DNA from: Acidobacteria bacterium 13_2_20CM_2_57_6 | GTDB lineage: Bacteria > Acidobacteriota > Terriglobia > Acidiferrales > UBA7541 | DNA length: 39,755 bases | Assembly: GCA_001917435.1 (NCBI GenBank) | Contig: MNEA01000094.1 | Span: 1 to 39,755, forward strand | Reading direction: 5' to 3' | In this document: piece after piece, positions 1-12,185 of the stretch | How positions within the stretch are numbered: position 1 is the first letter of the stretch | Layout of the letters: every line of letters starts with the position of its first letter | The notes under the pieces: model-generated | Seen by the model: only the letters and a program-made list of their open reading frames with translations | Told to the model about the DNA's origin: nothing | The model's database searches: none | Program-made: the position numbers and the translations under genes

Positions 1-165
1 CCTGAACTGAATCCGATTGAGCGGGTCTGGAAGCTGACGCGTCGTCAGTGCTTGCACAACCGATACTTTCCTGTACTGGAGGAGGTCGTCGTTGTCGTCG
101 AAAAGCAGTTTGAAAACTGGCGTAACGGAAACGAAACCCTACGCCGCCTATGCGCAATCACTTAA
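1..165 (+). mobile_element. IS630-type transposase, C-terminal end only
   Basis: An open frame enters from the left edge and stops at TAA 163-165. It encodes 54 residues starting PELNPIERVWKLTRR. The N-P-I-E-x-x-W motif is the last acidic-residue segment of the DDE catalytic domain of IS630/Tc1-like transposases, so this is the 3' end of such a gene. The 5' part lies outside the window. Whether the full gene is intact cannot be judged. No clear terminal inverted repeat could be recognised downstream without the other end. Confidence 0.75.
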
Positions 166-582
166 GACGCTGTGTTTAGTTAGGCGCTGTGTGCCTCGGG
201 CACGTAGTCTCACAGGCGACCCTAGGCCCTCTCGGATAACCAGAAAGAGCTATGGGCCAGGAGTCCCAGATAGAACCATGGTCGCCATTTGACCAACGTT
301 CTGCTTGCTGGTTTCGGAACTGATGGGCTTCGTCGCGAAGAAGCGATGAAAACCGCTGACAGGGAAAACCCAAAACGCTGGGCCACAACGCCCGCCAACC
401 GAGCGAATGGCGCGGCAGGTCAGAACAGATCCTGCTCATTTAAGGGGGCTGCGAAGGAAGAAAAATTCCAGCCGCAGGAGATGTGTTTTTTCTTGACTTC
501 TACCTTTATAGAACTTACAGAAAACCGGGGGGCATCCTTCCCAATTTGCAGCTCGTTCGCTCCGCAGTGTTGGCCGCCAGAC
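166..582. other. Gene-free spacer after the transposase
   Basis: There is no convincing gene here. The few open frames on both strands have shadow-like composition, no ribosome site and no family motif. The first part probably includes the right end of the IS630-type element, but its border cannot be fixed from one side. Confidence 0.5.
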
Positions 583-1791
583 TCATTCCCCTGGGAAAAA
601 AGCGATGTCCACCGGCGATGGGACTTCGACAACCTGCCCGGTAGGCGTCAAGCTCCCTGTCGCGGCACTAATCTTGAAAACGACAATGTTATTTGAGAAC
701 TGATTCTCCGCCAGCAGGTATTTGCCGCTCGGGTCGATTGCAAAGTGGCGTGGCTCCTTCCCGCCGGTGGGAACATGTGCAACGAAGGTCAGGGTCCCTT
801 TTGCCGGATCGATGGCAAAAATTGCGATGCTGTCGTGCCCGCGGTTGGAGGCATAGAGAAATTTCCCGTTGGGATGCGTCGCTATCTCTGCGGTATCGTT
901 CCGACCGGAGAAACCCTTCGGCAACGTGGAAGTCTGCTGCACGCTCCGATAGGTTTCTCGCGCGTCGTTTGCAAAAACGGTCACCGTGGACTGCAGTTCG
1001 CCCAGCACGTACATGAACCTGCCGTCCGGGCCGAACGCCGCATGCCGCGGCCCCGCGCCGGGATTTAGTGTCGCAGAAAAAGGATCGAGCGCTGCTGCTC
1101 TATCTGGGGTTTCTTTCGGAGGTTGCGGCGCACCTGGCGCGAGTGAGCCCTTGGCCGCATCGAATTTGTATATCAGCACGTGATCCAAACCAAGGTCGGC
1201 AACGTAAACAAAATGATTGTGCGCCGTCGCTTGAATCCAGTGCGCGTGCGGGCCGTCCTGGCGTTCCTTGTTGGGGCCGAGCTTGCCTTCGTCGCGGACA
1301 TTTGCGGCAGCTGCCTCGAGCTTGCCGTCGGGGCCGATCGGAAACACCACGACGTTGCCAGAGCTGTAGTTGGCAACGAAGACGTACTTGCCCGTTTTGT
1401 CGAACGACAAATAGCATGGATCCTCGCCCAACGCGGGAAGTTGATTGAGCAGCGTCAGCTTGCCGCTCTTCGCATCAATCGCAAACGCGCTGACTGTGCT
1501 ACTCTTGCCCGCTTCGTTCGCGGCGTACAAGAATTTTCCGTTGGGATGCACTGCCACCCACGACGGGTCCCGCGTCTCCGCCGCAATCCCGATCGCGCTA
1601 AGCTTTCCCGTCGTCGCGTCGAAGCGGAAGACGTACATGCCCTTGCTGTTCGTCTTCGTCGTGTATGTCCCGACGTAGGCGAGATACTGGCTGCTTGCCG
1701 CAGCCTTGCTGGAAATTTGAGCGGAAGAGAAAAGAACCAACTGCGCGGACAGCACCAGCAGCACAGCAAGAGTTCGTCGCATGTTTTTCAT
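583..1791 (-). CDS. Exported lactonase-family seven-bladed beta-propeller protein
   Basis: This 402-residue protein resembles the lactonase / 6-phosphogluconolactonase-like (Pgl/YkgB) propeller family. A hydrophobic signal peptide occupies about residues 1-30, and the mature part opens with YVGTYTTKTNSKGMYVFRFD, the usual first blade. Repeated blade motifs follow, such as HPNGKFLYAANE, DKTGKYVFVANY, GPDGRFMYVLGE and DPSGKYLLAENQ, spaced about 45-55 residues apart. Length is slightly above the cytosolic enzymes because of the signal peptide. The export signal argues against a role in the pentose phosphate pathway. A periplasmic lactonase or scaffold is more likely. Two in-frame ATGs (1791 and 1782) are possible, and neither has a good ribosome site. 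It stands alone. Confidence 0.85.
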   Translation of the reverse strand: MKNMRRTLAVLLVLSAQLVLFSSAQISSKAAASSQYLAYVGTYTTKTNSKGMYVFRFDATTGKLSAIGIAAETRDPSWVAVHPNGKFLYAANEAGKSSTVSAFAIDAKSGKLTLLNQLPALGEDPCYLSFDKTGKYVFVANYSSGNVVVFPIGPDGKLEAAAANVRDEGKLGPNKERQDGPHAHWIQATAHNHFVYVADLGLDHVLIYKFDAAKGSLAPGAPQPPKETPDRAAALDPFSATLNPGAGPRHAAFGPDGRFMYVLGELQSTVTVFANDARETYRSVQQTSTLPKGFSGRNDTAEIATHPNGKFLYASNRGHDSIAIFAIDPAKGTLTFVAHVPTGGKEPRHFAIDPSGKYLLAENQFSNNIVVFKISAATGSLTPTGQVVEVPSPVDIAFFPGE

Positions 1792-1903
1792 GAGGGAGAA
1801 GATTCTAACACCTTCATGTTGGAGATGCCCTCCTCAGAGGACGCGCCCATTCCCCCTGCTCGAAGTCGCCCCAGCCAACTGCCCGAAAGAACCTGCGCGT
1901 GAC

Positions 1904-2470
1904 TCAAAATCGGAAGGCAACGCCCAGGCCGACCTTGGTAGTGACCCGCGTGCCGAGGCGCGTGGGCGGCCCAGGGGGGAACACCACCGCGGGCGGGGGC
2001 GGGGGAAGAACGATGGCGTTCCCGTAAGGCACGATGAGCTCGCCCAACTCAAAACGCAGAACCATAGGATTGCTGTAATGCTCCATCGTCAAGCCAACGT
2101 CAAACGCCGGAACAGTATTCCGGCTGAGGTAGGAAAAACCGTTCGCCCCGCCGTAGTGCAGGAAACCTGCGCGACCGAGCACGAAAAGGCCGCTGTTCCC
2201 CACGCGCTGGCCGGCTCGAAGCCCAAGCAGGCCGTTGACTTGCAGATCCTGTCGTCGACTTGTGAGTTCCGAATCGAGCGCCACGTGCCCGTTGAAGTTG
2301 TAATGAAACCGCACACCGGCAGCGAGACCCGGATCGACGCTGTTCCAGTAGCCCAGATCAAACTGCATGCCCAGTTCATACCGGGGGATTCCCGCATTTT
2401 GCGGCCCCTGGCCCACAGTCCCGTCGGGGATCCAGTACATGAGAACCAGAAGGAACATAGTCTTGCGCAT
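1904..2470 (-). CDS. Small outer-membrane beta-barrel protein, unknown function
   Basis: This 188-residue protein starts at ATG 2470, preceded by GAGGTGG as ribosome site. A short signal peptide (about residues 1-20) is followed by alternating polar and aromatic strands (YELGMQFDLGYWNSV, GVRFHYNFNGHVALDSEL, GLFVLGRAGFLHYGG). It ends in VGLGVAFRF, with the terminal phenylalanine typical of outer-membrane barrels recognised by BamA. A proline run (PPPPPAVVFPPGPP) near residues 155-168 would form a loop. It resembles OmpA-like or outer_membrane_beta-barrel domain proteins of about eight strands. The ligand is unknown. It lies 114 bases upstream of the lactonase-like gene and may be transcribed with it. 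Confidence 0.7.
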   Translation of the reverse strand: MRKTMFLLVLMYWIPDGTVGQGPQNAGIPRYELGMQFDLGYWNSVDPGLAAGVRFHYNFNGHVALDSELTSRRQDLQVNGLLGLRAGQRVGNSGLFVLGRAGFLHYGGANGFSYLSRNTVPAFDVGLTMEHYSNPMVLRFELGELIVPYGNAIVLPPPPPAVVFPPGPPTRLGTRVTTKVGLGVAFRF

Positions 2471-2630
2471 GAGCCACCTCGATGGAAGTGCACTTCATGC
2501 ACGACGAAGCAATCCGCGCTCCGGGGCTAAATTGCTGAGGACAAGAGGGAAGTTTGTTGATAAAGCGCCACGTGGCGCATGGCGCTGACGACAGTTGGTA
2601 CCGCCCGCTGACAGTCACTAGGTGACTGTG

Positions 2631-5288
2631 CTACTTTTTCTCTTCTTCGTTTTCTTCCTGCAAGACGGCGGCGGCGGCGACGGAGTCATCCGCCTCGAGC
2701 CGCAGCAGGCGAACGCCCTGCGTCGAGCGGCCAGCTTCACGGATTTCATTCGCGTGCACGCGAATCACTTTGCCGTTGTGCGTGATAATCATGACGTCGG
2801 ACTCTTCCGTCACCTGCAGCGTGGCCACGACGAACCCGTTGCGGTCTGTAGTCTTCATATTGACCACGCCCTTGCCGCCGCGTGAGGTGATGCGATATTC
2901 CGCCAGCGGTGTGCGCTTGCCGTAGCCCTTTTCGGCGACCGTCAGCATCAGCGTCACCAGCGAATCTTTGATCTGTTCGTTCTCGAGCTCTTCGAGATTC
3001 TGCGTGGTGGTTTTGTGTTCCTTGGCGATGATCTCGAAGTCCGGCTGGACTGCGTCCATGCTCACGACGTAGTCGTCCTTGGCGAGATCCATGCCGTTCA
3101 CGCCGCCGGCATTGCGGCCCATGGGGCGCACTTCTGTTTCGCGGAAGAGGATTGCTTGGCCATCGTGGCTGGCCAGGAAAATCATTTTCTTGCCGTCGGT
3201 CAGTTTCGCGCCAATGAGTTCGTCCTTGCCGTCCAGAGTGATGGCGATGATGCCGGTCGAGCGCGGGTTGGAGAATTCCGTGAGCGCCGATTTTTTCACT
3301 GTGCCGCTCTTCGTGGCCATGAACACAAATTTGTCCGCTTCTTCCAGGTTGCGCGCTGCGACGAGCGCCGTGAGTTTTTCATCTTCCTGGAATTTCACCA
3401 GGCTGGAGATCGCCTTGCCGCGCGTAGCCGCCGCCGCTTCCGGCAATTCGTATACTTTCAGCCAGTAAACGCGGCCTTTCGACGTGAACAGCAGAATGTA
3501 GCTGTGCGCCGACGCGATGAACAAGTGCTCGACGAAATCTTCTTCCTTGGTCTTTGCGCCGATGCGCCCCTTGCCGCCACGCGATTGATGCCGGTAGGTA
3601 TCCGCTGCCGTGCGCTTGATATAACCCGCATGGCTGACGGTGATCAGCATCTCCGTGTCGGCGATCAGGTCTTCGAGCTTGATTTCATCGACCTTGTCCA
3701 CGATCTGCGTGCGCCGGTCGTCGCCATAGTCCTTCTGGATTTCCTTCAGTTCGCCGATGATTACGGACTTCAGCTTTTTCTCGCTGGCTAGAATTTCTTC
3801 CAGCTCGGCGATGCGCTCGCGGATGGATTTCAGTTCCTTGAGGATTTCATCGACGGAAAGCTGCGTCAGGCGGTGCAGTTGCAATTCGAGGATGGCATCC
3901 ACTTGAACGGGGGTCAGGCCGCCGGTAATCGCGCGCGCTGTTTCCCCTTCGATTCCGCCGAGCTTGTACTTTCTTCCATCCAGCTTGACGCCTTCGATCT
4001 TCTTGGATTTTCCATTTTCCGTTATGGTGACGTCCTGCTCGGAGAAAAACTTGAGCAAGTTTTCCTTGGCCTCGGCACGGCTCGAAGATCCCCGGATGAT
4101 GCGGATTACGTCATCCAGATGATCGAGGGCCACCTGATAGCCGGTCAGAATATGTTCACGCTCGCGAGCCTTGCGCAGCTCGAAGCGCGTGCGTCGCACC
4201 ACCACGTCGCGGCGGTGGTCGATGAAGAGCCGGATGAACTCCAGAATCCCCATCTCTTTCGGCTGTCCGCCGGCGATCGCCAGCATGATCATGCCGAAGG
4301 ATTCCTGCATCTGCGTGTGCTTGTAGAGATTGTTGAGAACGAGCTGCGATTCCTCGCCGCGCTTCAGCTCCACCACGATGCGCATGCCGTCGCGGTCGCT
4401 TTCATCGCGCACGTCCGCAATGCCGTCGATCTTCTTGTTCTGCGCCAGTTCGGCGATGCGCTTGATGAGCGTGGCCTTGTTGACCTGGTATGGAATTTCC
4501 GTGATGACGATATTTTCGCGGTCCTTGCCGGCGTCTTCGATCGCGGCCTTCGCGCGCATCGTGAAGCTGCCCCTGCCGGACTTGTACGCCGCTTCGATGC
4601 CTTCGCGCCCGGCAATGTAACCGCCTGTCGGAAAGTCCGGCCCGGGCACCAGCTTCATCACTTCTTTCAAAGTCGTTTCCGGCTTCTCAATCACCAGCAT
4701 CGTGGCGTCAATAATTTCGCGCAGGTTGTGCGGCGGAATGTTCGTGGCCATGCCGACGGCGATGCCGCTGGCGCCATTGACCAGCAGATTCGGCACGCGC
4801 GTGGGAAGAACGGTCGGCTCTTTTTCCGTTTCGTCGAAATTCGGGGTGAATTCGACAGTTTCCTTCTCGATGTCCGCGAGCAATTCTTCCGCGATTTTCG
4901 AGAGCCGCGCTTCCGTGTACCGCATCGCTGCGGGCATGTCGCCGTCAACAGAACCGAAGTTGCCTTGCCCGTCCACCAGCGGATAGCGCATGTTGAAGTC
5001 CTGCGCCATGCGCACCAGCGCGTCATAAACAGGCGTGTCGCCGTGCGGGTGATATTTGCCGAGGACTTCGCCCACGATCTTCGCGCATTTGCGGTACGGC
5101 CTCGTCGACGTCAGCCCCAGCTCGTACATGCCGAAAAGAATCCGGCGGTGCACGGGCTTCAAGCCGTCGCGCACATCGGGCAGCGCACGCCCGATGATCA
5201 CGCTCATCGAGTAGTCGAGGTACGACTTCCTCATCTCGGCTTCGATGTCGACCGGAATCATCACCGACTGGTTTTGTTCGTCCGCCAT
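2631..5288 (-). CDS. gyrA: DNA gyrase subunit A
   Basis: GyrA (885 residues) is the DNA breakage-reunion subunit that introduces negative supercoils together with GyrB. The active-site tyrosine is Y124 in [10 protein letters not shown]. The quinolone-resistance region reads [15 protein letters not shown], so the E. coli Ser83 position is threonine (T85) and the Asp87 position is kept (D89). A GyrA box variant QSRGGKG lies at residues 568-574, which marks it as gyrase rather than ParC. The beta-pinwheel C-terminal domain follows and ends in an acidic tail (EENEEEKK). ATG 5288 is preceded by GAGG five bases upstream. It is the last gene of the gyrB operon and is separated from the gene before it by two REP-like hairpins. 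Confidence 0.98.
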   Translation of the reverse strand: MADEQNQSVMIPVDIEAEMRKSYLDYSMSVIIGRALPDVRDGLKPVHRRILFGMYELGLTSTRPYRKCAKIVGEVLGKYHPHGDTPVYDALVRMAQDFNMRYPLVDGQGNFGSVDGDMPAAMRYTEARLSKIAEELLADIEKETVEFTPNFDETEKEPTVLPTRVPNLLVNGASGIAVGMATNIPPHNLREIIDATMLVIEKPETTLKEVMKLVPGPDFPTGGYIAGREGIEAAYKSGRGSFTMRAKAAIEDAGKDRENIVITEIPYQVNKATLIKRIAELAQNKKIDGIADVRDESDRDGMRIVVELKRGEESQLVLNNLYKHTQMQESFGMIMLAIAGGQPKEMGILEFIRLFIDHRRDVVVRRTRFELRKAREREHILTGYQVALDHLDDVIRIIRGSSSRAEAKENLLKFFSEQDVTITENGKSKKIEGVKLDGRKYKLGGIEGETARAITGGLTPVQVDAILELQLHRLTQLSVDEILKELKSIRERIAELEEILASEKKLKSVIIGELKEIQKDYGDDRRTQIVDKVDEIKLEDLIADTEMLITVSHAGYIKRTAADTYRHQSRGGKGRIGAKTKEEDFVEHLFIASAHSYILLFTSKGRVYWLKVYELPEAAAATRGKAISSLVKFQEDEKLTALVAARNLEEADKFVFMATKSGTVKKSALTEFSNPRSTGIIAITLDGKDELIGAKLTDGKKMIFLASHDGQAILFRETEVRPMGRNAGGVNGMDLAKDDYVVSMDAVQPDFEIIAKEHKTTTQNLEELENEQIKDSLVTLMLTVAEKGYGKRTPLAEYRITSRGGKGVVNMKTTDRNGFVVATLQVTEESDVMIITHNGKVIRVHANEIREAGRSTQGVRLLRLEADDSVAAAAVLQEENEEEKK

Positions 5289-5321
5289 GTGTCCTCGTGT
5301 TTCGCTTCCTGCCGTTGTAGC

Positions 5322-5359
5322 GCCGGGCTTTAGCCCGGCATGCCGCCCTCAAGGGCGGC
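5322..5359. repeat. Two tandem REP-like hairpins upstream of gyrA
   Basis: The first hairpin is GCCGGGCT-tt-AGCCCGGC at 5322-5339 and the second is GCCGCCCT-ca-AGGGCGGC at 5342-5359. They follow TTGTAG, the same lead-in seen at other palindromes in this window. They lie between the 82-residue gene and gyrA in the operon, where they could pause transcription or protect the transcript. Confidence 0.7.
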
Positions 5360-5373
5360 GCTGCGAAATTCGC

Positions 5374-5622
5374 TCATTGTTTCGCCGGGTGTTCCAGCAC
5401 GTACGCCTTCACGGTGTCGAACGCGTCCGCCGAATTCGTGAAGCGTCGAGCAGCAAACGCTGTTTCGATCTCGCGCAAGAACGCGTCGCGCTCAACTTCG
5501 CTTCCAAGTTCAATCGCCACGCCTCGCTCGTTGTCGGGCGCATCCGTTGGCGTCGCGCGAAAGCCGCTGACGCTCATTCCACGCAGCCCCGGCAGCGTCG
5601 CCCAGCCCAACTGATACATCAT
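5374..5622 (-). CDS. Small unknown protein between gyrB and gyrA (82 aa)
   Basis: No family is recognised. The 82-residue product is soluble, mixed alpha/beta in appearance and slightly acidic. Segments such as GVAIELGSEVERDAFLREIE look like a strand followed by an amphipathic helix. Its ATG at 5622 overlaps the TGA of the preceding small gene in an ATGA junction (5619-5622), so translation is probably coupled. A second ATG follows at once (5619). It lies 85 bases upstream of gyrA. Being coupled inside the gyrase operon supports it as a real gene, but no gyrase-related function can be assigned from sequence. Confidence 0.65.
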   Translation of the reverse strand: MMYQLGWATLPGLRGMSVSGFRATPTDAPDNERGVAIELGSEVERDAFLREIETAFAARRFTNSADAFDTVKAYVLEHPAKQ

Positions 5623-5891
5623 GGCTGGCTCGTGCCGCGCGGCCGCAAGCCGTAGAACACCGCTAGTCCAATGGCTAGAACAATCAGCGATCCGATCGAA
5701 TCAATCATCAAAGAGGTTCGCCACGCGTCCGCGGCAGAAGAATCTCCAAAACGAACTGCCTCACGCCATTCCCTGAACTCGTGGGCCACTCGCGACAAGC
5801 GAAAACCGATCGTGGCTACTGCCGCCAAAAGCAAACCCCAGCGAATCGCGCTGCGAATGGAGCCAGCGTCGGCCTTGGAATCGCCCGCCAC
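5619..5891 (-). CDS. Small membrane protein between gyrB and gyrA (90 aa)
   Basis: No family is recognised. The 90 residues contain two hydrophobic stretches that look like transmembrane helices: about residues 17-31 (AIRWGLLLAAVATIGF) and 64-84 (IDSIGSLIVLAIGLAVFYGL). A charged amphipathic segment (RVAHEFREWREAVRFG) lies between them. The start is GTG at 5891, only three bases after the gyrB stop codon, and the end overlaps the next gene by four bases. This tight spacing implies translational coupling with gyrB. It resembles many small holin-sized membrane proteins in shape only. Confidence 0.65.
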   Translation of the reverse strand: MAGDSKADAGSIRSAIRWGLLLAAVATIGFRLSRVAHEFREWREAVRFGDSSAADAWRTSLMIDSIGSLIVLAIGLAVFYGLRPRGTSQP

Positions 5892-5894
5892 GCG

Positions 5895-8794
<2,900 letters not shown>

Positions 8795-8821
8795 AAAAAA
8801 GGCGCCTTAAAAAGCGCCTTT
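8795..8821 (-). terminator. Rho-independent terminator of dnaN
   Basis: On the minus strand an 8-bp stem AAAGGCGC / GCGCCTTT encloses the loop TTTTTAAG and is followed by a short T run. It begins about 33 bases after the dnaN stop codon, the expected place for an intrinsic terminator of that gene. Confidence 0.8.
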
Positions 8822-8853
8822 CTCGGCAGAGATTTCCTGGTTTTGCAGCCACT

Positions 8854-9966
8854 TCAGATGCGCATGGGCATGATGATGTAGCGATAGCGATACGACTCGT
8901 CGGCCAGCGGTCGCATCTGCCCGGCGGATTGTTCGTCCTTCAGCTCGATGCTGATCGGGCCGTCGGCCGCGGCGCCAAGAAAGTCCAGCATATAGCTGGA
9001 ATTGAAACCGATGGCGATGGGCTCGCCTTTGAATTCTTTCTCGATGCTCTCTTTGGCTTCGCCGTATTCCGGGCTCGAAGCAGAGATCTCGATGCCTTCA
9101 TTAGAAACGGCCAGCTTGACGGCGTGGGAACGCTGGTCGGCAAGCTGCGAGACGCGGCGCACCGCATCGCTCAATTCCGCGCGCTCGATAACCACGTTCT
9201 TGTTGTTGTCCCGCGGGAGCACTGCTTCGTAATTGGGGAACTGCCCGGTGAGAATCCGCGAAATCAGCAATCGGTGGCCGACCTGGAAAAAGAGGTGGCT
9301 TTCGTCTTTTGCAAATTCGATGTGCGCGTCGGCGCCGGCGGCGCTGGAAAGTTTCTCGACTTCGTCCATGGCCTTCTTGGGGATCAGCACCTTTACTTCG
9401 CCGTTGAGTCCCGCGAGCTTGTGATCGGTCTCCGCGAGCGCCAAGCGGTGACCGTCCGTCGCCACCATCGCCAGCGTGTCCGGCTTCAGGATCAGTAGGC
9501 CGCCGTTCAAAGTGTAGCGCGACTCTTCCATGGAAATCGCAAACTTCGTTTTTCGAATAAGGTTCTCGATGATCGGCGCAGGAATCTTCACCAGTGTATG
9601 CGGCATTACAGGAAGGGCTGGAAAATTTTCTTTCGCCATGCCCACCAGCTTGTATTTCTTCTTGTCGCTGACGATTTCCACCCAGTGATTTTCTAGAAGC
9701 TTGACCTTGATCTCACCTTCCGGCAGCAAACGCACCAGTTCCAGCAGCTTCTTGGCAGGGATGGTCCCTGCGCCTTCCTTCTTGATCTTGGCTTCGCACG
9801 ACGTGCGGATGCTCAACTCAAGATCGGTCGCCGTAATGGTCAAGCGGCTCCCCTTAGCCTCGACTAGCAAATTCGACAGAATGGGAATTGTGGTCTTGCG
9901 TTCGACGACACCTTGCGTGGTCGAGAGTTCATTCAATAGCGCGGACTTTGTGACGCTGAATTCCAT
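8854..9966 (-). CDS. dnaN: DNA polymerase III beta sliding clamp
   Basis: This is the beta clamp (370 residues), the ring-shaped processivity factor of the replicative polymerase. It opens with MEFSVTKSALLNELSTTQGV, has the ATDLELSI motif of domain 1 and VATDGHRLALAE in domain 2, and ends in the classic YRYIIMPMRI. An upstream in-frame ATG at 10005 would add 13 residues that do not look like a clamp. ATG 9966 is chosen because it gives the usual N-terminus and has GAGGAA nine bases upstream. It lies downstream of dnaA on the same strand, separated by about 570 bases, and is followed by an intrinsic terminator. Confidence 0.97.
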   Translation of the reverse strand: MEFSVTKSALLNELSTTQGVVERKTTIPILSNLLVEAKGSRLTITATDLELSIRTSCEAKIKKEGAGTIPAKKLLELVRLLPEGEIKVKLLENHWVEIVSDKKKYKLVGMAKENFPALPVMPHTLVKIPAPIIENLIRKTKFAISMEESRYTLNGGLLILKPDTLAMVATDGHRLALAETDHKLAGLNGEVKVLIPKKAMDEVEKLSSAAGADAHIEFAKDESHLFFQVGHRLLISRILTGQFPNYEAVLPRDNNKNVVIERAELSDAVRRVSQLADQRSHAVKLAVSNEGIEISASSPEYGEAKESIEKEFKGEPIAIGFNSSYMLDFLGAAADGPISIELKDEQSAGQMRPLADESYRYRYIIMPMRI

Positions 9967-10534
9967 CGATTGATGTTCCTCGCGTGCCGTTCCGGGTGCG
10001 GTCATGGTGAAGTTTACCCTCGATCAGGCCTGGGACGAGGCCTCCGTGCTCATTTCTACCGCTGCGGTACTTTACTCGCTTTTTAGCAAAGTATAAAGCC
10101 CGCCGCATGCCGCTCATGCCGCTACTCTGTGGAAATAGGTGGGAAAGGCAGCTTTCCTTCTCTCAAGTGTCGCCCTTGAGAACCGAAGGTAACAACCAAC
10201 CCACAACACCATCAATTCAATAGATGCCTTTTCGAATTCAAAAAACTATAAAGCTTGTTGTTGTGATGATTGCTGTGAATCTGTGGATACTCCGGAAAGT
10301 CCAACCGCGCCCTTAATTTGCAGTGCTGCTTTACGAGTGCCGAATTGTGAAAATCTCGGAAAACTATCTGCCTACTGGTTAGCGAGTCGTGAGATTTGAG
10401 AATTGGTCCACTTCCTTCAACACATTTTCCGCACCTTTCCCAAGCCTTCGTAACAGGGTACGGAGCGCTAATCAGTGGCAAGTCTTGAAGGGGTAAGAAC
10501 GCGCGGCACACAGCAATTGCCGAAAGCCGGCCAA
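9967..10534. other. dnaA-dnaN spacer with DnaA-box-like motifs (possible oriC part)
   Basis: This 568-base spacer has no gene. It holds TGTGGATAC at 10282-10290 (one mismatch to the DnaA box on the opposite strand) and TGTGGAAAT at 10128-10136. Two small hairpins occur: GGAAAG-gcag-CTTTCC at 10142-10157 and TCTCAAG-tgtcgcc-CTTGAGA at 10161-10181. An A+T-rich patch of about 60 bases lies at 10205-10270. Box-like sites next to an A+T-rich patch between dnaA and dnaN fit one common oriC location. The matches are few and imperfect. The dnaN promoter must also be here. Confidence 0.4.
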
Positions 10535-11893
10535 CTACTGCAACGCGTCCATCAAACGCGTGATGGTTCGGTTCAAGTCTTTGTCGGACCGGCGCAACTC
10601 TTCGATCTTGTTGATCGAGTGCAGCACGGTGGTGTGGTGCTTGCCGCCGAATTGGCGGCCGATCTCCGGAAGCGAAGCAGTGGTGAGCTGCTTGACGATG
10701 TACATCGCCACCTGGCGCGGGAAGGCAATTGCACGCGTGTTGCTACGAACTTTCAAGTCCTGCTCGCGCAGATTGAAGTGCTCGCTGACGCGCTTCTGGA
10801 TCAGGTCGATGGTGACGCGCTTTTCCTGGGAAGCGATGATGTTCCGCAGCACCTGCTGCGCGGTCCCCAGCGAAATCGTTGCGCCCGTCAGCGACGCGTA
10901 GGCCATCAGCCGCGTCAACGCGCCTTCGAGCTCGCGCACGTTGGACTTGATGGCGCGCGCAATGTATTCCGCCACGTCGTCGGGCAGACTGAAGCGCTCG
11001 TTCTCGGCCTTTTTCTGCAGAATCGCGATCTTGGTCTCGAGGTCCGGCGGCTGGATGTCCGCAATCAGTCCCCACTCAAACCGCGAACGCAAACGTTCTT
11101 CGATGGAATTGATGTCTTTCGGCAGGCAGTCCGAGGAAATCACAATCTGCTTCTGCTGCTCGTAGAGCGCGTTGAAGGTGTGAAAAAATTCTTCCTGGGT
11201 GCGCTCTTTTCCAGCGATGAACTGGATATCGTCGACGAGCAGGACATCCACGGTGTGGAAACGGTCGCGGAAACCGATCATGCGGTCAAAGCGCAGCGAA
11301 TTGATCACTTCAATCGTGAATTTCTCCGCGCTGACGTAACTCAGCCGCATCGCTGGATTACGCTTCTTGATGGTGTGACCGATGGCGTGCATCAAGTGCG
11401 TCTTGCCCATGCCCACTCCGCCGTAAAGGAACAGCGGGTTGTACGCTTTCGAAGGCTGCTCAGCCACCGCGCGCGAAGCGGCATGCGCAAACTCGTTGGA
11501 CTTGCCAACCACAAACGAATCGAAGGTGTAGCGCGTGTTGAGCTGGTGGTCGCTGCTCTCAAAATCCAATCTTGACTGTTTCACGCCGGAGACCACAGGC
11601 GCCGCCTGAGCCGGTTCTTCTTCGGTGCACACGTATTGCACCTTCATGTTCGGCGTGCCGACCTCATGAAAGACGGCCTTCACGATATCGCCGTAAGTGC
11701 GAGTCAGAACCTGGCGGAAAACGGCGCTGGGGATCTGGATATAGAGGGTTTCGCCCTCGGCCCGGTTCAGCCTCGTCGGCTGGAACCAGGTCGTAAAAGT
11801 GTTGATGCTGACGCGGGACTTCACCCGGTCCAGGAACTTATCCCAGGAATTCACAGCTTCGCGCTCACGCTCCGTCTTGGTTGCCGTCGTCAT
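10535..11893 (-). CDS. dnaA: Chromosomal replication initiator DnaA
   Basis: DnaA (452 residues) is the AAA+ initiator that binds DnaA boxes and opens the origin. Domain I (about residues 15-85) is followed by a short linker. The AAA+ domain shows Walker A GGVGMGKT at 158-165, Walker B LLVDD at 218-222 and sensor/box motifs (NVRELEGAL). Domain IV carries the DNA-binding signature FGGKHHTTVLHSINKIEE. The length is typical. ATG 11893 has no strong ribosome site, which is common for dnaA. The upstream leader contains several DnaA-box-like motifs, consistent with autoregulation. Confidence 0.98.
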   Translation of the reverse strand: MTTATKTEREREAVNSWDKFLDRVKSRVSINTFTTWFQPTRLNRAEGETLYIQIPSAVFRQVLTRTYGDIVKAVFHEVGTPNMKVQYVCTEEEPAQAAPVVSGVKQSRLDFESSDHQLNTRYTFDSFVVGKSNEFAHAASRAVAEQPSKAYNPLFLYGGVGMGKTHLMHAIGHTIKKRNPAMRLSYVSAEKFTIEVINSLRFDRMIGFRDRFHTVDVLLVDDIQFIAGKERTQEEFFHTFNALYEQQKQIVISSDCLPKDINSIEERLRSRFEWGLIADIQPPDLETKIAILQKKAENERFSLPDDVAEYIARAIKSNVRELEGALTRLMAYASLTGATISLGTAQQVLRNIIASQEKRVTIDLIQKRVSEHFNLREQDLKVRSNTRAIAFPRQVAMYIVKQLTTASLPEIGRQFGGKHHTTVLHSINKIEELRRSDKDLNRTITRLMDALQ

Positions 11894-12185
11894 TGGAAGA
11901 GAAAAGAAAAACCCGTGCTATTTCCACAGATGTGAAAAAACTGTGGAAAGCAAGTCCGTTCGCGTCTCTACAGGCTTCGGGATTCTTGCCCGCGCCGGAA
12001 CGCTCCGATATGCCCCTGTCGCTCCGCGCGCGGCCCGTCTGGAATTGTCGGCCCACGTACCGCCGCTATGAGTCAGCGCGGGATTGTCTCTGATTGGAGC
12101 GTACGGAGCAAGAGAAAAATAGGAGAAGACATTCACCGGCTTTCACACCCCATGCACAGTTTTTCCACAAGCGCATATTTTGTGG
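11894..12185. promoter_or_regulatory. dnaA upstream region with DnaA-box-like motifs
   Basis: Four 9-mers resemble the DnaA box or its complement: ATTTCCACA at 11920-11928 (partly in the leader), TGTGAAAAA at 11931-11939, TGTGGAAAG at 11942-11950 and TTTTCCACA at 12161-12169 (one mismatch to TTATCCACA). The first three sit within 31 bases just upstream of the dnaA start. The cluster may serve as a DnaA autoregulatory site or as part of oriC. The last box lies inside the odd 3' tail of the upstream NHL-type gene. Confidence 0.4.

Noticed and set aside
289..696. 135-codon plus-strand open frame next to the transposase end
   Set aside because: Low-complexity Arg/Asn-rich product without motif that overlaps the 3' end of the lactonase-like gene on the other strand.
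3873..5333. Long open frame (486 codons) on the plus strand opposite gyrA
   Set aside because: It is a shadow of a G+C-rich gene in the antisense frame, His/Arg-rich in composition, with no family motif and no ribosome site. gyrA on the other strand is certain.
10212..10511. 99-codon minus-strand open frame in the dnaA-dnaN spacer
   Set aside because: No ribosome site or motif, and the region is better explained as a regulatory or origin spacer.
10475..11575. 366-codon open frame opposite dnaA
   Set aside because: Antisense shadow of dnaA, no motif.
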